A DNA stretch of 64,000 nucleotides, from NCBI RefSeq assembly GCF_026342355.1, contig NZ_JAPEMV010000004.1, positions 248,001-312,000 on the forward strand, in the 5' to 3' direction. This DNA is from Streptomyces sp. NBC_00249 (GTDB taxonomy: Bacteria; Actinomycetota; Actinomycetes; Streptomycetales; Streptomycetaceae). The notes under the pieces are model-generated. The model ran no database searches and was not told the origin of the DNA. It worked only from the letters and a program-made list of their open reading frames with translations. This document shows positions 48,427 to 57,550 of the stretch, piece by piece. Numbering within the stretch: position 1 is the first letter of the stretch; every line of letters begins with the position of its first letter. Made by a program: the position numbers and the translations under genes.

Positions 48427-49299
48427 ATGACCGGAACCGCAGCAGACCTGATCCGCGCCGCCCGGGGCGAGATCGGATACCAGGAAGGCAACGACGACGG
48501 CGACTGGAACAACATCCAGAAGTTTTCACCCGCCGTACCCGACCTGGAATGGTCCCAGGGCCAGGCGTGGTGCGCCACGTTCGTGGCCTGGTGCGCCCGG
48601 GAATCGGGCAACGAATCCCTGTTCCCGGTCTCCGCGTCCTGCGCCGAGGGCGTGTCCTGGTTCGCGGAGCGCGACCGGTTCACCGAGTACCCGGTGATCG
48701 GCGGCCAGGTCTTCTTCGGCTCCGGCGGCGGCAGCCACACCGGCATCTGCATCGCCTACACCGGCTCCACGATCACCACCATCGAGGGCAACACCAACGA
48801 CGACGGGAGCGCGGAGGGCGACGGCGTCTACCTCAAGACCCGCGACCGCACGTCGAACCGCGTCTACGGCTACGGCATCCCCGACTTCCCCGAGGGCGTC
48901 GTCCTGGCCGACCCCGCGTGGAAGGGACGCCCCGGGGCGGTGTACTTCGCCGAGGAGGCCTCGGAGTCGGACCTGTCCGCCGGCCCGACCACGCCCTCGT
49001 CCCCGCACGAGAGCGCCCGCGACGACAGCGGTGACGGCGGTGATGACGGCGGCTACGAGCCCTTCCCCGGCGCCGAGTTCTTCCACCCGGGCCAGGACAG
49101 CCCCGTCGTCACCCGCATGGGAGAGCGCCTGGTCGCGGAGGGCTGCTCCGCCTACGCCGAGGGCCCCGGCCCCCAGTGGAGCGACGCGGACCGCGAATCG
49201 TTCCGCAACTGGCAGCACAAGCTCGGCGACACCGGCGCCGACGCGGACGGCATACCGGGCCCCAAGCAGTGGTCGGCCCTGAAGGTCCCCCGCGCCTGA
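48427..49299 (+). CDS. CHAP-domain peptidoglycan hydrolase-like protein, no signal peptide
   Basis: This 290-aa protein starts at ATG 48427 after AGGAG. Residues 1-150 form a CHAP amidase-like domain: ARGEIGYQEGNDDGDWNNIQ, then GQAWCATFVAWCARESG (catalytic Cys), GGGSHTGICIAYTGSTITTI (His) and EGNTNDDG. After a Ser/Asp-rich linker, residues 215-290 form a peptidoglycan-binding module common in streptomycete lysins (PGAEFFHPGQDSPVVTRMGE, WSDADRESFRNWQHKLGD, DADGIPGPKQWSAL). It lacks a signal peptide, like phage endolysins. It follows the CAP-lectin gene by 69 bp and is probably co-transcribed. Confidence 0.88.
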   Translation: MTGTAADLIRAARGEIGYQEGNDDGDWNNIQKFSPAVPDLEWSQGQAWCATFVAWCARESGNESLFPVSASCAEGVSWFAERDRFTEYPVIGGQVFFGSGGGSHTGICIAYTGSTITTIEGNTNDDGSAEGDGVYLKTRDRTSNRVYGYGIPDFPEGVVLADPAWKGRPGAVYFAEEASESDLSAGPTTPSSPHESARDDSGDGGDDGGYEPFPGAEFFHPGQDSPVVTRMGERLVAEGCSAYAEGPGPQWSDADRESFRNWQHKLGDTGADADGIPGPKQWSALKVPRA

Positions 49300-49490
49300 C
49301 CACTGCCGAAGACCCCGGCAACGTGCTGCGCGCAGGGCACGGAGAATCTGCTGGAGGCCGAGGGGCGGCTCTTCGCCGCCCCTCACGTGGCGGGGACCAC
49401 ACTGCAAGGGTTGGTGTGCGGGGCCGGTGGGAGCCGAACTGCCGGTACCGGCAGAGGTGGTGCGCCGCACAGTAGGTGCGCTGGTCCCGT

Positions 49491-49532
49491 TTCCCGAGCT
49501 CGTGGCGCAGGTTCGATTCCCGTCATCCGCTC
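49491..49532 (+). repeat. attR-like repeat: tRNA-Gly 3' part (copy C)
   Basis: This copy matches 29817-29858 at 37 of 42 bases, with the last 22 bases (TTCGATTCCCGTCATCCGCT and flanks) intact. No tRNA 5' half precedes it. It is followed by a perfect tRNA-type terminator at 49537-49569. It is probably the oldest, most distal attachment remnant. Confidence 0.8.
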
Positions 49533-49536
49533 TTCC

Positions 49537-49569
49537 AAGAAGGCCCAGGTCGCCGACCTGGGCCTTCTT
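49537..49569 (+). terminator. Terminator after tRNA repeat copy C
   Basis: AAGAAGGCCCAGGTC and GACCTGGGCCTTCTT form a perfect 15-bp stem around GCC. Confidence 0.8.
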
Positions 49570-49846
49570 CGTCGACGGCAGGCACCACCGAGCGAATTCG
49601 CATGCGCGTGCGAGATGTTTCTATCTTTCTGACCTTTTATCACCCATGCAGACTCATTTTTCTGATATCCGGCCTATTGCTCTGAAATATGCGTGAGTAC
49701 TGCCGGGTAACGGCGTATCACTACCTCTGGCAGGGAGTCGCTCGGCGGCGCCGCCCAGGGTGAGCCTGCGCGAGGGATCGCAGGCACGGGCGACTCCGGC
49801 ACTCCTTCAGGAGGACTCGGGCTCGAAGCAACAGAAAGGTCTTGCT
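49570..49846. other. AT-rich upstream region of the collagen-like gene
   Basis: Positions about 49610-49690 are markedly AT-rich (ATGTTTCTATCTTTCTGACC, then TTTTTCTGATATCCGGCCTA), the least Streptomyces-like DNA of the window. No gene is visible. The collagen-like gene's promoter must lie here. Confidence 0.5.
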
Positions 49847-51781
49847 ATGGCATTGGATGCCATTCGGTCGGATCCACCGGACAGAACGCCTCAACGCACA
49901 CTGCTCAAACGGGGAGCCGTCTTCCTGCTGCCCACCGCGCTCTTCGCGGCAGCCACGCTGATCCCGTACTCCGCTCACGCCGCGGAAGCCCCCGTGGGGC
50001 TGGGGACCGCCACCAACTACGCGGTTCTGGCCGGTTCGACGGTCACCAACACGAACACCCCCACCATCATCAACGGCGACCTGGGGCTCTATCCGGGCAC
50101 ATCGGTGACCGGCTTTCCGCCCGGCATCGTCAACGGAGTGCAGCGCATTGCCCCCGACGCCGCCGCCCTCCAGGCGAAGAACGACCTCGTCACCGCCTAC
50201 AACGACGCGGCCGGCCGGGGACCGGGGACCGTGCTCGCTTCGGCCGAGATCGGCGGACTCACGCTGGCGCCCGGCGTCTACACGGCCCCGTCGACAGTGG
50301 GAATCACCGGGACGGTCACTCTCGACGGCCAGAACGACCCCGCATCCGTCTTCATCTTCCGGATCCCCTCGACCCTGATCACGGCTCCGGCGAGTGTCGT
50401 GGCCTTCATCAACGGCGCAAATGCCTGCAACGTGTTCTGGCAGGTGGGCAGCTCCGCCACCATCGACACGACCTCCCAGTTCAAGGGCAACATCCTGGCC
50501 TTGGAGTCCATCTCGGTGAACACCGGCGCCGTGATCGAGGGCCGCGCCCTGGCGCGGAACGGCGCGGTCACGCTGGACGACAACACCATTACGAGGGCAG
50601 CTTGCGCCGTTGGCCCGCCCGGACCTCCCGGACCTCCCGGACCGACGGGTTCGCCCGGCCCGACCGGCTCGCCTGGTCCGACCGGCTCGCCTGGTCCGAC
50701 CGGCCCGACCGGCGCTCCTGGCCCTGACGGCAGCCCCGGCCCTGACGGCAGTCCCGGTCCGGTCGGCAGCCCCGGCCCGGTCGGCTCACCCGGCCCCGTC
50801 GGCAGTCCCGGCCCTGACGGCTCACCCGGACCCGTCGGCAGCCCCGGCCCTGACGGCAGCCCCGGTCCGGTCGGCAGCCCCGGCCCGGTCGGCTCACCCG
50901 GCCCCGTCGGCAGTCCCGGCCCTGACGGCTCACCCGGACCCGTCGGCAGCCCTGGCCCTGACGGCAGCCCCGGTCCGGTCGGCAGCCCTGGCCCGGTCGG
51001 CAGCCCCGGCCCTGACGGCAGCCCCGGTCCGGTCGGCAGCCCCGGTCCGGTCGGCAGCCCCGGCCCTGACGGCAGCCCCGGCCCTGACGGCAGCCCCGGC
51101 CCTGACGGCAGCCCTGGCCCGGTCGGCAGCCCCGGCCCCGTCGGCAGCCCCGGCCCCGTCGGCTCGCCCGGCGCCCCTGGCCCTGACGGCAGTCCCGGCC
51201 CGGCCGGCAGCCCCGGACCCGTCGGCTCACCCGGACCCGCAGGGCCCGCAGGACCGGCCGGACCCGCCGGACCCGCCGGACCGGCAGGACCCGCAGGACC
51301 CGCAGGACCCAAGGGGCCGCGCGGGGACAAGGGTGACCACGACGAGCACGGCCACGGTCACGACGACCACGACGAGGGCGGACCCGGCCACGGTCACGAC
51401 GACGAGGACGACGGTGAGCACGGCCACGACGGGCCGGACGACGGCGGACCCGGACACGGCCACGACGGGCCGGACGACGGCGGACCCGGACACGGCCACG
51501 ACGACCACGGCAAGCCTCCGTGGGCCGACTTCCTGCCCGGCAGCCTCAGCGATGCCCTGGGACCCCTGGGTGCCGGCCACACGGCCAAGAGCGTCAATTT
51601 CGCCCCCGTGAGCGCCGCCACCCGCCAGCAGCCGCAGGGAGTGTCGCCCGCACTCGCCTCGGACCACGCGAGCAGCGGGCCCGGCATCATGGCCGCCTCC
51701 GCAGCCGCGCTCGCATTCGTCGGAGGCTCGGTCCTCTTCACTTTGAAGAGAGTCCGGCGTACGGCGACTCGACAGGACTAG
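49847..51781 (+). CDS. Surface protein: ice-binding-like (DUF3494) domain + collagen-like stalk + His/Asp-rich region
   Basis: This 644-aa protein starts at ATG 49847 after AAAGG. A signal peptide (core GAVFLLPTALFAAATLI, cleavage after SAHA) is followed by a DUF3494 ice-binding-like domain (about residues 48-253). Signatures are NYAVLAGSTVTNTNTPTIIN, GDLGLYPGTS, TLAPGVYTAPSTVGITGTVT, FIFRIPSTLI, NVFWQVGSSATIDTTSQFKG and NILALESISV. From 50612 to 51336 come about 80 uninterrupted Gly-X-Y triplets, mostly GSPGPV, GSPGPD and GPAGPA. Then comes a 65-residue His/Asp/Gly stretch (GHGHDDHDEGGPGHGHDD) that could bind metal. A C-terminal helix (AASAAALAFVGGSVLFTL) ends in KRVRR, with no LPxTG. It is likely a membrane-anchored adhesin. 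Confidence 0.9.
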   Translation: MALDAIRSDPPDRTPQRTLLKRGAVFLLPTALFAAATLIPYSAHAAEAPVGLGTATNYAVLAGSTVTNTNTPTIINGDLGLYPGTSVTGFPPGIVNGVQRIAPDAAALQAKNDLVTAYNDAAGRGPGTVLASAEIGGLTLAPGVYTAPSTVGITGTVTLDGQNDPASVFIFRIPSTLITAPASVVAFINGANACNVFWQVGSSATIDTTSQFKGNILALESISVNTGAVIEGRALARNGAVTLDDNTITRAACAVGPPGPPGPPGPTGSPGPTGSPGPTGSPGPTGPTGAPGPDGSPGPDGSPGPVGSPGPVGSPGPVGSPGPDGSPGPVGSPGPDGSPGPVGSPGPVGSPGPVGSPGPDGSPGPVGSPGPDGSPGPVGSPGPVGSPGPDGSPGPVGSPGPVGSPGPDGSPGPDGSPGPDGSPGPVGSPGPVGSPGPVGSPGAPGPDGSPGPAGSPGPVGSPGPAGPAGPAGPAGPAGPAGPAGPAGPKGPRGDKGDHDEHGHGHDDHDEGGPGHGHDDEDDGEHGHDGPDDGGPGHGHDGPDDGGPGHGHDDHGKPPWADFLPGSLSDALGPLGAGHTAKSVNFAPVSAATRQQPQGVSPALASDHASSGPGIMAASAAALAFVGGSVLFTLKRVRRTATRQD

Positions 51782-51877
51782 CCCATCGCGGCCGTGACCG
51801 CCCCACACCCCTGAGCCGGGGGGCGCCGGGGGCGGACTCGGTCAAGCACGAGGAACGCCCTACCGGCCGTTCGGCGG

Positions 51878-51911
51878 CCGAGCCCCTGGACGCGTCATTC
51901 CAGGGGCTCGG
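51878..51911. terminator. Terminator between the collagen-like and DUF5753 genes
   Basis: CCGAGCCCCTGG and CCAGGGGCTCGG pair perfectly over 12 bp around a 10-nt loop, between convergent genes. Confidence 0.7.
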
Positions 51912-52015
51912 TGAGGGTCGGGGAACCTAGAGCCGGAGCCCGGAACAGCCCACAGGGGAAGGGGAGTTGGTGCTGCGGAATCGGGGGGCGGCCGGATTCT
52001 CCGACGGACTCGCCG

Positions 52016-52948
52016 TCAGGACATCGAGGGGCAGCGCGCCCGCACGCACTGAACCGCCTGCCCTGGCCGGCGGAGGCCGGGCCGGAATTCCGTACGGCCG
52101 TACGCCTTGACGGCTTCGCCGATGAAATGCCGCGCATGGTCCGGGCTCAGCGCCTGGGCCTGCAAGTGCGCATACATATTCCTGTAGAGCAGAACGTCGG
52201 AAGCTTTCTCCAGATAGAGGTCGCTGGTGAACCTTTCCAGATACACCACGCTCACATCGTTGGCATCGGCAAATTCGAGCAGCGCGAACTGTCCCGAGAC
52301 ACCCGGATGCGCACCCACATCGTGAGGGAGGACCTGCAGGGTGATGTGCGGCTGGGCGCCGAGGTGGATCAGATGGTCCAGCTGTTCGCGCATGACCTCG
52401 CGGCTGCCGACGACGCGCCACAGCGCCGATTCGTCCAGTACGGCCCATAAGCGCAGCGGATTGCGCGGGGCAGCCAGCCGGCTCTGGCGCCGCAGCCGCA
52501 CCTGGAGGCGCGTGGCGGCTTGTTCGGCAGTGGCGTGAGGGATCGTTCCTGCGATAACCGCCCGGGCGTAGGCGGGAGTCTGCAGCAGGCCGGGGATCAC
52601 CATGGACTCGTAGGAACGGATCGCGACCGCCTCGGCCTCCAGGCCGATGTAGGCGCCGTACGGGATGTCGCCGTAGGAGTTCCACCATCCCTGCTGACCC
52701 GATTCCCTGGCCAGCTGCATCAGGTGGTCGACGCGCCGCTGGTCCTGGACTCCGTACAGCCCGCAGAGATCTCGTACGTCGCGCGCCTTGACGAGGCGGC
52801 GGCCGTTCTCCAGCAGACTGATCTTGGGCTGGGAGATCAGCAGGCGTTCCGCCACCTGCTGCGTCGTCATTCCGCTGATCTCCCGGAGCCGGCGCAGCTC
52901 CGACCCCAGTCGGCGTCGGCTGACGGTGGGATTCACATTGACGCCCAC
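52016..52948 (-). CDS. XRE regulator with DUF5753 domain
   Basis: This 310-aa protein starts at GTG 52948 with GGAGG upstream; GTG 52969 is the longer alternative. Helix-turn-helix: LGSELRRLREISGMTTQQVA, ERLLISQPKISLLENGRRLV. DUF5753 follows: YIGLEAEAVAIRSYESMVIP, GLLQTPAYARAVIAG, LWAVLDESALWRVVGSREVM, QLDHLIHLGAQPHITLQVLP and a terminal FTSDLYLEKASDVLLYRNMY. Streptomycetes carry dozens of these, often beside a small DUF397 gene. No DUF397 gene is seen here. The target is unknown. Confidence 0.92.
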   Translation of the reverse strand: MGVNVNPTVSRRRLGSELRRLREISGMTTQQVAERLLISQPKISLLENGRRLVKARDVRDLCGLYGVQDQRRVDHLMQLARESGQQGWWNSYGDIPYGAYIGLEAEAVAIRSYESMVIPGLLQTPAYARAVIAGTIPHATAEQAATRLQVRLRRQSRLAAPRNPLRLWAVLDESALWRVVGSREVMREQLDHLIHLGAQPHITLQVLPHDVGAHPGVSGQFALLEFADANDVSVVYLERFTSDLYLEKASDVLLYRNMYAHLQAQALSPDHARHFIGEAVKAYGRTEFRPGLRRPGQAVQCVRARCPSMS

Positions 52949-52969
52949 GGGTCGCTTACCTCCACTCAA

Positions 52970-53384
52970 AAAGAACCTTGCACTGGCGAACAGATTGCCA
53001 CGGCAGGGGGTGCCCGATCCGCCTTGACTCCGTGTCGTGCACGGCGATTCACGCCGGGCGGAGAAGGGTCGGGATTCACATCACCTTCACCCGCCTGACC
53101 ATATTTTCCGGTTCAAATTAACAAGAATCCGAATACCGTCTCGAGGCGATCCGGATAATCGAAAATTACCCCGAATTGACCGCATTCCGGTGCAGATTTC
53201 TGCGTAATATGCCGGGTATCGGCCGGGTCGGGCGCACGGTCCACGCTGGACCAGACCCTTCCGGCTCCGGCACCGCCCCACGCCCTGAACCTCGCGGTCG
53301 ACATGATGCAGAACGGCGCTGTGCGTGTCAGCGTGATTCGAGAGGAATCCCCACCCACCCCACGCATCAAGAGGAGTCTCCGTC
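52970..53384. other. Intergenic region, 415 bp
   Basis: This region separates the DUF5753 gene (minus) and a small plus-strand gene. Positions 53095-53215 are AT-rich (CATATTTTCCGGTTCAAATT, ATAATCGAAAATTACCCCGA) and probably hold a promoter. No coding frame is credible. Confidence 0.4.
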
Positions 53385-53585
53385 ATGGACGGTACGCGGG
53401 ACAGGCGTCAGGAGCCGGGCAAGGGCCGCGAGGCGCAGGAACACCACCGCCCCGGAGACCCCGCACAGCCCCAGCCGGGCAAGCAGTCCCGTGAGAAGGG
53501 ACAGCAGCCCGGCCGGAAGGAGCCCTCGCGCCGCCTCGAGGACGACCTGCTGCGCGAAGAGGACCTGCACGACGAGGGGCTCTGA
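53385..53585 (+). CDS. Small, highly charged hypothetical protein
   Basis: This 66-aa protein starts at ATG 53385 after AGAGGAG. It is very hydrophilic: QEPGKGREAQEHHRPGD and KEPSRRLEDDLLREEDLHDE. No membrane segment or fold motif is present. The ribosome-binding site, the AT-rich leader and the absence of a better frame support it. It may be disordered. Confidence 0.55.
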   Translation: MDGTRDRRQEPGKGREAQEHHRPGDPAQPQPGKQSREKGQQPGRKEPSRRLEDDLLREEDLHDEGL

Positions 53586-53634
53586 CCGGCGCACCAGCCG
53601 GCCACCCGGCCGCGCCGCAGCTGAGGATCCGGGG

Positions 53635-54144
53635 TCAGCCCGACGCGTCGGCGCCGCCGTCCTCGGGTTCGTGTGTGGTGGCGACGAGGATCTGGGCGGC
53701 CTGCGTGATGTTGTCGGCGCGGACGGCGCGGGCCATCGCTTCACGGGCGGCGTCGGCGGTGGTGTCCGGGGGAACCACCAGCAGCGCGAAGTGGTCGCTG
53801 TCGCCACGGGTGATGAGGACGGTGTCGTCGCCGACCGGGTCGGAGTCGAGGTGCACGACCCGGTCGTCGATGACCAGGCGGGGCGGGAGGTCGTTCCAGG
53901 CGGACGCGTCCACACCCACGCGGGTGATCGGGCCGAGATGCCCGGCCAGCACGCTGATCAGCGCGGGCAGCTCGGCCGCGATGTCGCGGGTGCGCGGCCA
54001 CCACGCACCGTCCAGGAGCCCCTCCCGGGACCGCGTGGTCTCCAGCCGCAGCAGGGCCGTCCCGGGCCGGATCGCCTGGTGGATCTCACTCGGCAGGAGA
54101 AGTGGGGGCGTCCGGGGGGTGCGGGGGATGCCGGAGTCAGCCAT
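53635..54144 (-). CDS. DUF5994 family protein (copy 1)
   Basis: This 169-aa protein starts at ATG 54144. ALLRLETTRSREGLLDGAWW, PRTRDIAAELPALISVLAGH, ITRVGVDASAWNDLPPRLVI and DSDHFALLVVPPDTTADAAR match the DUF5994 family of actinobacteria. The function is unknown, but the proteins are often encoded as paralogues near stress or osmotic genes. It is head-to-head with a second copy at 54426. Confidence 0.8.
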   Translation of the reverse strand: MADSGIPRTPRTPPLLLPSEIHQAIRPGTALLRLETTRSREGLLDGAWWPRTRDIAAELPALISVLAGHLGPITRVGVDASAWNDLPPRLVIDDRVVHLDSDPVGDDTVLITRGDSDHFALLVVPPDTTADAAREAMARAVRADNITQAAQILVATTHEPEDGGADASG

Positions 54145-54425
54145 GTGGGTTCGCCCGTCTACGGGGTGCGGCCGTGCTGCGTCGCAGGTCGGCACCGGTG
54201 CGTGCCGGTCGGGCGACGGGCTGGGCCTGTCGCCCTTTCACGGTACTCCCGCCGCCCGCTCCGCCGCCGTGGGGAAATACCTGGTCACACCGGTCAGAGA
54301 CCGCCGAACAGGCGTACAGTGAAAGGACCGGAAGTACTTCGCACACCGGCTTTCACGCGGGTGTCGTTTCCGGCGATCGCCTAAAAACCGGGCTGCCGAC
54401 GGGCAGTCCGGGGGCAGGTCCTCTC

Positions 54426-55001
54426 ATGACCACGACCCTCGAACGGACCGCGCCCCGCGACCTCGCCGCAGAGCTTCCGGCACGCTTGTCCCTCACCCCG
54501 AAGACCACGCTCGCCGGCCAGCTGGACGGGGCCTGGTGGCCCTACTCCCGCGACCTCGAAGCCGAGCTCCCACCGCTGGCCGCCGCCCTTGAGGAACCCT
54601 GGGGCCGCGTCACCCGCGTCACCGTGAACCCCACCCGCTGGCCCGTCGTCCCGCACACGGTGCCCATGGGCGGGCGCCTGCTGCACGTGGGCTGGTTCAC
54701 CGAACAGGACCCCGACAAGCTGATCCTGCTCTCCTACACCGTCGGCCGCTGGGACCTGCTGGTCATCCCGCCCGAGACCGACGCCGCGAGCGCGGCCCGG
54801 CTGATGGCCGCCGCCGCGATCCCGGGCAGCTCCCTCACCGCAGGCGTCCTCATGGCCAACGAAACCGTCATCGGGCGCGGCATGCGCGACGCCCGCCGCC
54901 GGGAAGCCACCTGGGAGAGCGAAGGCGGGGCCTGCATGTCCCCCTTCGGGAACCGGATGGACCGAAGCACCCTGCCGCTGCCCGGCGACGGCTGGAGGTG
55001 A
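54426..55001 (+). CDS. DUF5994 family protein (copy 2)
   Basis: This 191-aa protein starts at ATG 54426. RLSLTPKTTLAGQLDGAWWP, YSRDLEAELPPLAAALEEPW, RVTRVTVNPTRWPVVPHTVP and RWDLLVIPPETDAASAARLM parallel copy 1 segment by segment, including the invariant LDGAWWP and RD.EAELP. Its last four bases overlap the start of the next small gene (GTGA). Confidence 0.82.
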   Translation: MTTTLERTAPRDLAAELPARLSLTPKTTLAGQLDGAWWPYSRDLEAELPPLAAALEEPWGRVTRVTVNPTRWPVVPHTVPMGGRLLHVGWFTEQDPDKLILLSYTVGRWDLLVIPPETDAASAARLMAAAAIPGSSLTAGVLMANETVIGRGMRDARRREATWESEGGACMSPFGNRMDRSTLPLPGDGWR

Positions 55002-55195
55002 GCTCCGTGGAGACCTTCATCCTCATCGCGGTGACCATCCTCGCGATCGGCATCGGAATGCGCCTGATCCACCTGCTGAACGCGCAGCACGACGCGCGCA
55101 TCGAGGCCTACCACTTCAGCGACCCCCTGCCGAGACCTCCTGGCCTGCCGGACGACACCGGTCGTCGAGCCCACCACACGGATGCCGGCCGGTGA
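54998..55195 (+). CDS. Small single-span membrane protein
   Basis: This 65-aa protein starts at GTG 54998, which overlaps the DUF5994 stop; GTG 55007 is an alternative. Residues 5-27 (TFILIAVTILAIGIGMRLIH) are one membrane helix, followed by a polar tail with several His. The coupling suggests function with the DUF5994 protein. Unknown otherwise. Confidence 0.55.
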   Translation: MSSVETFILIAVTILAIGIGMRLIHLLNAQHDARIEAYHFSDPLPRPPGLPDDTGRRAHHTDAGR

Positions 55196-55376
55196 GGAAC
55201 GGAACTTCCTCCGACCGGGGGCAGCGGTCGGGGCGCCACGGCGCCCCGGTCCGCCGGCTTCGCCCGGTCCTGGCCGGCCACCAGCAGGACCCCCGTAGAC
55301 GCCGGCGCCCACTCCGACGAGATCTGAGAAGCCCCGACGGGCCCGGAGACCACCACTCACCCGAAAGGCCGCGGTC

Positions 55377-55649
55377 ATGGCCACACTGCGCGAACGCAAG
55401 ACCTACCGCGACCAGGTGCTCCGGGTCCTGTACGAAGCCGTCGAAGGCAACCGCCTCCTCGGCATCACCGGAGCGCAGCTGCGGCGCGACCTCCACGTGC
55501 CGGAACAGGACCTGGCCGCCGCCTGCACCTACCTGGCGGGCGAAGGCCTGATCACCGTCGACTGGGAACCGGGCAACACCCCCTCGATGGTCACCCTCAC
55601 CCACGAGGGAATCCGCCGCATGGAGGCCGAGGAGGAACAGCACGGCTGA
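55377..55649 (+). CDS. Small winged-helix-like protein
   Basis: This 90-aa protein starts at ATG 55377 (MATLRERKTYRDQVLRVLYE). AVEGNRLLGITGAQLRRDLH, VPEQDLAAACTYLAGEGLIT, VDWEPGNTPSMVTLTHEGIR has the alternation of a winged helix (helices, then a beta wing VTLTHEG). It may be a DNA-binding regulator. Its target is unknown. Confidence 0.7.
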   Translation: MATLRERKTYRDQVLRVLYEAVEGNRLLGITGAQLRRDLHVPEQDLAAACTYLAGEGLITVDWEPGNTPSMVTLTHEGIRRMEAEEEQHG

Positions 55650-55681
55650 ATCCCCCTGCGCACGTGAGGCGGGTCCGGCGT

Positions 55682-56352
55682 TCAGGCTCCGGGGACGACG
55701 AGGCCTGACTCGTACGCCAGGATCACGAGCTGCGCGCGGTCGCGTATCCCCAACTTGCCCATGATCCGGCTCACATGGGTCTTCGCCGTGAGGGGGCTCA
55801 GGGCCAGTGCGTCGGCGATCTCGGTGTTGTTGAGGCCCCGGGCCACGAGGGTGAGCACTTCCCGTTCCCGTGCGGAGAGCGGGTCGAGGGCGGCGGGGGC
55901 CGGGGTGGAGGTGGGGGTGCGCAGGACGCGGGCGATCAGTCGGGCCGTCGGGCCCGGGGAGAGGAGCGACTCGCCGCCGGCCACCGTACGGATGGCGGCC
56001 AGGAGTTCGGCCGGTCTGGTGTCCTTCACGAGGAAGCCGGAGGCCCCGGAGCGCAGCGCTTCGACGATGTTCTCGTCGGTGTCGTACGTCGTCAGGACCA
56101 GGACCTTCACCCCGGCCAGGTCTTCGGTGGAGGCGATGAGGCGGGTCGCCTCGATGCCGTCGGTGCCCGGCATCCGGATGTCCATGACGACCACGTCGGC
56201 CCGCTCGGAGTGGGCGAGTTCCACGGCTGCCCGCCCGTTGCCCGCCTGTCCGACGACTTCCATGTCCGGGGCCGAGTCGATGAGCATCGCGAAGGCCGCC
56301 CGGACGAGTGTCTGGTCGTCTGCGAGGAGGACGCGGATCAGGGGTGGTGTGG

Positions 56353-56356
<4 letters not shown>
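55682..56356 (-). CDS. LuxR/NarL-type response regulator
   Basis: This 224-aa protein starts at GTG 56356. Receiver domain: RVLLADDQTLVRAAFAMLID, phospho-Asp in DVVVMDIRMPGTDG, and the Lys in SGFLVKDTRPAEL. LuxR DNA-binding domain: LSAREREVLTLVARGLNNTE, IADALALSPLTAKTHVSRIM. GTGA overlaps the stop of the kinase gene, so they are translationally coupled. Probable operators are the palindromes at 59821-59863 before the MMPL gene. Confidence 0.95.
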
Positions 56357-57534
<1,178 letters not shown>

Positions 57535-57550
57535 CCGGACATCGTCGCTC

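Noticed and set aside
49491..49532. Third tRNA-Gly gene
   Set aside because: The 5' half is missing and the anticodon stem no longer pairs properly.
50612..51336. Repetitive DNA considered as satellite or CRISPR
   Set aside because: It encodes uninterrupted Gly-X-Y triplets in frame with an intact gene.
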